Source: Chloroflexota bacterium (lineage in GTDB: Bacteria; Chloroflexota; Anaerolineae; Anaerolineales; Anaerolineaceae). Taken from it: a stretch of DNA of 10,473 nt. The translations under genes and the position numbers were made by a program. The stretch is from contig JAEXTI010000258.1 in assembly GCA_023406965.1 (NCBI GenBank), positions 1 through 10,473 of the forward strand, given 5' to 3'. The notes under the pieces were generated by a model. The model saw only the letters and a list, made by a program, of their open reading frames with translations, was not told where the DNA came from and did not search any database. This document shows, piece by piece, positions 5,850 to 10,473 of the stretch (the stretch's first letter is position 1; the number at the start of each line of letters is the position of its first letter).

Positions 5850-8447
5850 ATGAACATCCAATGGATTCTTGCTCTTCGCTATCTCAACGGGCGCAAACTG
5901 CGCACGTTTCTAACCACCCTGGCCGTCGTCTTTGGCGTGCTGGTCATCTTTGGCATGAATATCATGCTACCCACCTTATTGAAAACCTTCCAGGCCACCA
6001 TGCTGGCAGCTTCCAATGAAGTTGATTTAACCGTATCTCACCGCGCGGGGACACCTTTTAGCAGCTCGGTATTAGACGAAGTGCGCGCCGTGGAAGGCGT
6101 TCGCGTTGCGCAAGGGCTGGTCTCCAGGCCGCTCAACCTACCCGCCGATTTCTTCGACCAGGACCCCGCGCAGCAGGATAAGATCAGCGTCCTCACTATG
6201 GTCGGTCTGGACCCCACCCTCGCTTCGCAAATTCGCGCCTACTTGATGGATCAAGGCCGCTTCTTGCAAGAAGGCGATGCTGGGGTCTGCCTCATTTCCG
6301 CTACCATGGCTGATACATTGGGCTTGCAACTCGGCGATAGTCTGCAACTGCCCACCGCCCAGGGCTTGACCAGCCTTGAAATTGTGGGCATTCTGCCCCC
6401 GCGCATGGCCCCTGGCAACGAAGAAGTGCTGGTACCCGTGTCCGTCGCGCAACGTCTGCTGGACATGGAAGACAAGTTCAGTTCTGTGGAAGCGAATTTC
6501 AACACCACTGCTGAAGAAGAACGCGCCGCCATCGAACAGGCCGTATCCAAGCGCCTGGGCAGCGAATACCAACTGGGCGCGTTGAGCAGCGCATCTGAGA
6601 TCTTTGGCACGCTGCAAATTGCCCAAAATGCCTTCAACGTGATCGGCGCGTTGGCCCTCTTCATGGGTGCATTCATCATCTTCAACACCTTCCGCACGCT
6701 CATCGCCGAACGCCGCCGCGATATTGGTATGTTGCGAGCAGTAGGCGCTTCGAGACGCATGATCACAGGTGTCATTTTGACCGAGGGACTCATCCAAGGC
6801 ATCGTGGGCACCCTGACCGGCATGGTTCTGGGGTATTTGCTGGTTGAGCTTTTGATGGGCGTTGCCACTCCCCTTCTGGGCAACTTCATGAACGTACAAC
6901 TTCAAAAGCCCGTGGTCACCCTGCCCATTGTGCTGCTCTCCTCCGCCTTAGGCATTGGCGTCACACTGCTGGCTGGGCTGCTTCCTGCCTTCAGCGCCGG
7001 TCGCGTCACCCCACTGGAAGCGCTGCGTCCCTCCACCAACGGCAAGTTGGCCCGTAAAATATTTGGCGCAGGCGCCATCACCGGCCTCATCTTGATCGCC
7101 TTGTCTTTGGCGGCCTTGTTCAGCGGCCAACCCGCTCTGGCAACTCCAGGAGCATTAATCTTCATCTTCGGGCTGGTCTTCATTGCCCCAGCATTGGTGC
7201 GCCCAATTACTCTTGGCTTTGGCGCCCTGTTTTCGCGCCTGCTGGCTCGTGAAGGCACCGGCTTTGTAGCCCAAGGCAACCTCACCCGCCAACCCGAACG
7301 CGTGGCCGTAACCGCCAGCACCTCCATGATTGCCCTGGCCATCATCGTTGTGGTCGGCGGCATGGCGACCACCATCGAAGAAACCTTCATGCGGGTGCTG
7401 CGCGAAAGCCTGGGCAGCGATTACCTGTTCATTCCCCCCTCGGTGGGCGTTTGGGCCAATAACATCGGCGCCGATGCGTCCTTTGCCGACGAATTGCGCG
7501 CCATTGACGGCGTGGGCGCCGTAACCTCCATGCGCTTCAGCGGCGCCGTGGCAGATGTGCTGCCCCAATTTACCAAGGGCCAACCTGCCTCAACCGATGG
7601 CGTGGCCGTATCCGTGATGGGAATTGACCCGCAAAGCTTCCCAGAGGTAGGTGGGTTGGAATTCACCCAGGGCGATCCTGAAGTCGCCTATGCGGCCCTC
7701 AATAACGAACGCACCCTGATCGGTAACGGGGTCTTCATGAGCTCCACTGGCTTGAAAGTTGGTGACACGGTGCCGCTCATCACTCCGAATGGGACTTTCA
7801 CCTATCGGGTCGTTGCGGCCGCGGGCGATTTCCTCAACGTCAAGCTCATCACGGCGTACATCTCTCACGCCAACATGGAGAAGGATTTTGGAAAAACCGA
7901 AGACGTGTTCCTGCAACTCAACCTGGCCCCAGGCGCCGACCAACAAGCTGTGGAAACCGCCATGAAGCAAATCCGCCAGAAGTATCCGCAGTTCAACATG
8001 ATCAATGGCAAAGCCTATTACGATCAAATGAGCGGGTTGATGAAGATGGCCTTCTCTTCCATGTACTTCGTCTTTTTGTTCCTGGCCATCCCATCGTTGA
8101 TTGCTATGATCAACACACTGGCCATCGGCGTCATCGAGCGCACCCGTGAAATCGGAATGATCCGCGCGGTCGGCGCCACGCAAAAACAGATTCGCAAGAT
8201 CATTCTGGTAGAAGCTCTGCTCCTGGCCTGCATCGGCGTGGCATTTGGCCTCCTGGGCGGTTTGTACCTGGGTTATGTCACCACCCACTCATTGGGGACC
8301 GTTGGGTTCCCGGTGCAGTATTACTTCCCCTGGAGCGGTTTGCTGGCAGCCATTGCCGTCGGTTTGATCTTCGGCGCGCTGGCTTCCATCGTCCCCGCTC
8401 GCCAGGCCGCCCGCCTGGATATCATCGAAGCCCTGCGTTACGAGTAA
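5850..8447 (+). CDS. ABC transporter permease with two FtsX domains
   Basis: Integral membrane partner of the upstream ATPase. The 865-residue protein has the duplicated layout of large FtsX-like permeases. First half: TM at about 19-41, extracytoplasmic domain 45-255 (MacB periplasmic-core type), then an FtsX domain with TMs about 262-284, 305-332 and 357-380, including the cytoplasmic coupling motif RRRDIGMLRAVGASRR (288-303) and PLEALRP at its end. Two linking TMs follow (about 405-425 and 433-455). Second half: TM 487-508, a second outer domain about 510-735, and FtsX TMs about 738-760, 783-810 and 827-850 with RTREIGMIRAVGATQKQ (764-780) and a final DIIEALRYE. Both halves are intact, giving about ten TMs. 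The start has AAAGGAG 7 nt upstream. No HlyD-type adaptor or outer-membrane channel gene is adjacent, which would fit a one-membrane envelope or transport at the outer face of the membrane. The substrate is unknown. Confidence 0.95.
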   Translation: MNIQWILALRYLNGRKLRTFLTTLAVVFGVLVIFGMNIMLPTLLKTFQATMLAASNEVDLTVSHRAGTPFSSSVLDEVRAVEGVRVAQGLVSRPLNLPADFFDQDPAQQDKISVLTMVGLDPTLASQIRAYLMDQGRFLQEGDAGVCLISATMADTLGLQLGDSLQLPTAQGLTSLEIVGILPPRMAPGNEEVLVPVSVAQRLLDMEDKFSSVEANFNTTAEEERAAIEQAVSKRLGSEYQLGALSSASEIFGTLQIAQNAFNVIGALALFMGAFIIFNTFRTLIAERRRDIGMLRAVGASRRMITGVILTEGLIQGIVGTLTGMVLGYLLVELLMGVATPLLGNFMNVQLQKPVVTLPIVLLSSALGIGVTLLAGLLPAFSAGRVTPLEALRPSTNGKLARKIFGAGAITGLILIALSLAALFSGQPALATPGALIFIFGLVFIAPALVRPITLGFGALFSRLLAREGTGFVAQGNLTRQPERVAVTASTSMIALAIIVVVGGMATTIEETFMRVLRESLGSDYLFIPPSVGVWANNIGADASFADELRAIDGVGAVTSMRFSGAVADVLPQFTKGQPASTDGVAVSVMGIDPQSFPEVGGLEFTQGDPEVAYAALNNERTLIGNGVFMSSTGLKVGDTVPLITPNGTFTYRVVAAAGDFLNVKLITAYISHANMEKDFGKTEDVFLQLNLAPGADQQAVETAMKQIRQKYPQFNMINGKAYYDQMSGLMKMAFSSMYFVFLFLAIPSLIAMINTLAIGVIERTREIGMIRAVGATQKQIRKIILVEALLLACIGVAFGLLGGLYLGYVTTHSLGTVGFPVQYYFPWSGLLAAIAVGLIFGALASIVPARQAARLDIIEALRYE

Positions 8448-8468
8448 AAACAATCGTAGATTAGCCCT

Positions 8469-8513
8469 AAAACAGATGGTGGCAGCGTGTTTACGCTGCC
8501 ACCATCTGTTTTT
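8469..8513 (+). terminator. Strong intrinsic terminator after the ABC operon
   Basis: A perfect 20-bp stem (8469-8488 with 8493-8512), loop GTTT, followed by a T run (8509-8513, partly paired with the A run at the stem base). The permease stop is 21 nt upstream. It should isolate the ABC operon from the gene at 8551. Because the 5' base is AAAA, the minus-strand transcript also ends its stem in U residues, so it may work in both directions. Confidence 0.93.
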
Positions 8514-8535
8514 AGGTATCTTCTCCCCCATAGTT

Positions 8536-8544
8536 TGATACAAT
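8536..8544 (+). promoter_or_regulatory. Extended -10 promoter predicted to give a leaderless mRNA
   Basis: TGATACAAT at 8536-8544 is an extended -10 (TGn plus TACAAT, 5 of 6 to consensus). No convincing -35 lies upstream, and the strong terminator is just before it. Initiation 7 nt after the -10 would fall on the A of the ATG at 8551. There is no Shine-Dalgarno between the element and that ATG. Confidence 0.65.
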
Positions 8545-8550
8545 CAATCT

Positions 8551-10257
8551 ATGCAAAGAACTGTTCCCAGTGCCACTTCCGAAGAAATTCGCCTCTATCG
8601 CAGTACCATCTACTCGTTGCTGCGCTCCTCAACCGAGGTGCAAATCCGCACGCTCGAAGAAATCCACGCCGGGATGAACTCATTACTGCATCCCAACGCC
8701 CGCCAGAGCGAACCCGACATCTCTGCCTTCATCTATTCGCTACTCCGCCTGCCCGATTGCATGCCCCAGGTGCGCTCGGTGGTGTTGGGGCAAAGCGACG
8801 AGGTCTTTGTTCATCACGGCTATGCGCAAGTCGAATCCTGGCAACCCGCGCCGGCCCGCGCCCGCCGCCGTCGTTGCTTCTTTGACGGTCAAGCCGTTCT
8901 CGCCTGTTACATCGCTTCGCGCTCCGATATCGAAGACATCATCCCCACCCTCACTGCCTACCAGATGGAATGGAACAAGATGCATTATCTGCTCCACACC
9001 AGTTGGCCCGCAGAAAGCCCGCTCTCCTCGGCCACTGGCGACTCGAGCGCTTTCACCAGCCTGGCGGCCACCCTCCAACTGCCTATCGAAGATTTGGAGC
9101 GCTTGCGCACGGTGTGGGGCGATGCCTTCGCCGCCAACCTCGAGCTCATCCGCTCGCGGCGCTGTTCCTTGGGCGTGCGCCTGCTGGCCGGCTCGCTCAG
9201 CTCCTATCAGCGCGCCACCCACGCCTGGTGGGAGCCGGTCGCCGGGCAAGCCCCAGCGCTGCGCTCGCGCCCGGTATATTTTGTCTCCAGCAACACCCAC
9301 GTCCTCCCCAACCTGCTCACCGGTTTCGCCCTGCGCCATGCCGACGAAATCATTGATTACGTCCAGCGCGAAGGCGGCAGCGAACTGCAGACCGAATGGG
9401 CTCACATCCAGAGCGGGCAGGTGCCTTCCAGTAAAGAGAACTTCCTCTACTACGTGCTCAAGAAATACCAACAAACCCCTGCCGGCCATGCCCTCATCCA
9501 GGCGCAGCGCGCCGCGGAAGAAGAAGCCGGCATTGTCCGCGTACCCAGCGAGCATGCCTTCGACGTGGAAGCCCAGGTGATCGACCTGCAGCGTCTCGAT
9601 CCCCAGCATCTGGACCCCCGCCTGCTGAATGGCGGCTTCGATTTTCTCCAAAAAACCGATGCCCTGATCCTCAATATCGACTACCCGCTTGGCCTGGCTG
9701 CTTACAACATCCTCTCCAAAATCGCCGAGCAGGTCTTCACCATCCTGGGGGTCTATGTAATGGGCAAAGCCGCCACGCTCAACGCCATCCGCGGCGATGT
9801 GATGATCCCCACGGTTGTACAAGACGAGCATTCTCACAACACTTACCTCTTCGACAATTGCTTTAGCGCCAACGATGTGACGCCCTACCTGACCTATGGC
9901 ACGGTGCTGGACAACCAGAAAGCGCTCAGCGTGCTGGGCACCTTCCTGCAAAATGTGCATGTCATGGACGTATTCTACACCGAAGGCTACGCCGACATCG
10001 AGATGGAAGCCGGACCTTATCTGTCCGCCGTCTATGAGATGTTCCGCCCCAAGCGCCACCCCCTGGACGAAATCGTCCATCTCTACCACCTGCCCTTTGA
10101 CCTGGGCTTCCTGCACTACGCCTCGGATACGCCGTTGGGCAAAGGCAAGAACCTGGGCGCGGGCACGCTCAGCTACTTCGGCATGGATTCTACCTACGCC
10201 ACAGCCCTGGCTGTCCTGCGCAGGATTTTCCAGAAGGAACGGGAGCGCCGCCAATGA
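8551..10257 (+). CDS. Uncharacterised protein with a putative NP-I (nucleoside phosphorylase/AMP nucleosidase-like) C-terminal domain
   Basis: I do not know an experimentally described member; it may belong to a Pfam domain of unknown function (possibly DUF6909, from memory). The 568-residue product has no signal peptide or membrane segment, so it is probably cytosolic. Residues 1-330 look mostly helical, with a basic patch RARRRR (103-108) and a conserved-looking PVYFVSSNTHVLPNLLTG (241-258). Residues about 370-560 carry, in the same order and similar spacing as E. coli AMP nucleosidase recalled from memory: GKAATL (405-410; GHCGGL there), GDVMIP (415-420; GDYVLA), QDEH (424-427; RDDH), GTVLD (450-454; GTVVT), DIEMEAGPY (482-490; AIDMESAT), and ASDTPLGKGKNLG (524-536; VSDKPLHGE). 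The Met-Glu pair and the Asp of SDTPL would be the ribose-binding and catalytic positions of NP-I enzymes. The fold is therefore inferred to be NP-I; the reaction is unknown. The ATG at 8551 seems leaderless. It is monocistronic. Confidence 0.9.
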   Translation: MQRTVPSATSEEIRLYRSTIYSLLRSSTEVQIRTLEEIHAGMNSLLHPNARQSEPDISAFIYSLLRLPDCMPQVRSVVLGQSDEVFVHHGYAQVESWQPAPARARRRRCFFDGQAVLACYIASRSDIEDIIPTLTAYQMEWNKMHYLLHTSWPAESPLSSATGDSSAFTSLAATLQLPIEDLERLRTVWGDAFAANLELIRSRRCSLGVRLLAGSLSSYQRATHAWWEPVAGQAPALRSRPVYFVSSNTHVLPNLLTGFALRHADEIIDYVQREGGSELQTEWAHIQSGQVPSSKENFLYYVLKKYQQTPAGHALIQAQRAAEEEAGIVRVPSEHAFDVEAQVIDLQRLDPQHLDPRLLNGGFDFLQKTDALILNIDYPLGLAAYNILSKIAEQVFTILGVYVMGKAATLNAIRGDVMIPTVVQDEHSHNTYLFDNCFSANDVTPYLTYGTVLDNQKALSVLGTFLQNVHVMDVFYTEGYADIEMEAGPYLSAVYEMFRPKRHPLDEIVHLYHLPFDLGFLHYASDTPLGKGKNLGAGTLSYFGMDSTYATALAVLRRIFQKERERRQ

Positions 10258-10356
10258 ATTAGCCGTGGGCGCAAAGCATATGCCGTGCTCAGGACCATCC
10301 AAAACCATTACTTCCCAACTGAACCGGCGACAATCAATATTGGCGCAAGCAGAAAA

Positions 10357-10384
10357 CACAATGGCGGCCTAAGCCGCCATTGTG
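10357..10384. terminator. 12-bp hairpin downstream of the last gene, possible terminator
   Basis: CACAATGGCGGC (10357-10368) and GCCGCCATTGTG (10373-10384) form a perfect 12-bp stem with loop CTAA. On the plus strand no T run follows, so intrinsic termination of the upstream gene would be weak. On the minus strand the stem is followed by TTTT (10356-10353), so it fits better as a terminator for a minus-strand gene lying beyond the right edge. It is about 100 nt after the stop at 10257. Confidence 0.5.
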
Positions 10385-10473
10385 CATATCAAAGTGGATA
10401 AATATCCGATATTATCGATATTGGGTAACCCTCAGAGGTCGAAGAAAGTTCCCGAATCTGAGGTGTTCGTGGG
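10385..10473. repeat. AT-rich stretch with small palindromes and an inverted repeat at the right edge
   Basis: This stretch has no gene. It holds GGATA-AA-TATCC (10396-10407), two direct copies of CGATATT (10407-10413 and 10416-10422), the palindrome TATCGATA (10413-10420), and a 7-bp inverted repeat CCTCAGA (10430-10436) / TCTGAGG (10457-10463) with a 20-nt loop. The last could be one unit of a REP-like intergenic repeat cut by the window end. No family is recognised. Confidence 0.3.

Noticed and set aside
7155..7583. Minus-strand frames inside the permease gene
   Set aside because: They are shadows of a clearly real double-FtsX permease, with Gly/His/Ala-rich translations and no starts with a ribosome binding site.
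8740..10359. A 539-codon open frame on the minus strand opposite the NP-I-like gene
   Set aside because: It mirrors a plus-strand gene with recognisable motifs, its translation is low-complexity (runs of Gly, Glu, Val, His) with no family features, and long antisense frames are expected in GC-biased coding DNA.

Overview
The window looks like chromosomal DNA from a moderately GC-rich member of the Chloroflexota, probably Anaerolineae. This rests on the lipoprotein with Thr/Pro-rich linkers and an NBR1-type Ig domain, the PadR + LolD/FtsX-like transporter set without adaptor or outer-membrane partner, and a 568-residue protein of a poorly described family. The lineage is an inference from gene content; there is no rRNA or other marker. 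No phage, IS, CRISPR, tRNA or rRNA gene is visible.

Left half (about 1-4180), minus strand: a tight five-gene operon read right to left from an extended -10 promoter near 4174-4182. It encodes a secreted lipoprotein, the 16S rRNA methyltransferase RsmI, a bifunctional phosphoglucose/phosphomannose isomerase, type II thymidine kinase and hypoxanthine phosphoribosyltransferase. Gaps are 5, -14 (overlap), 18 and 11 nt. A further gene probably starts at position 7 and runs off the left edge. Apart from the lipoprotein these are housekeeping functions (ribosome modification, sugar-phosphate interconversion, purine and thymidine salvage).

Middle (4157-8520), plus strand: a divergent intergenic region with a good sigma70-type promoter and repeat structures that could be operators. 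It is followed by a PadR repressor with a C-terminal AT-hook-like tail, an ABC ATPase of the LolD/MacB class, and an 865-residue double-FtsX permease. A hairpin that partly buries the Shine-Dalgarno sequence lies between ATPase and permease. The unit ends in a very strong terminator (20-bp perfect stem).

Right part (8521-10473), plus strand: one 568-codon gene that appears to be transcribed leaderlessly from an extended -10 element. Its C-terminal third carries motifs that line up in order with AMP nucleosidase and other NP-I nucleoside phosphorylases; its long N-terminal part I do not recognise. It is followed by a 12-bp hairpin and a short AT-rich stretch with small inverted and direct repeats up to the right edge.

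The most interesting items are the putative NP-I-fold protein, its leaderless promoter, and the PadR AT-hook together with the AT-rich repeated operator region in front of it.
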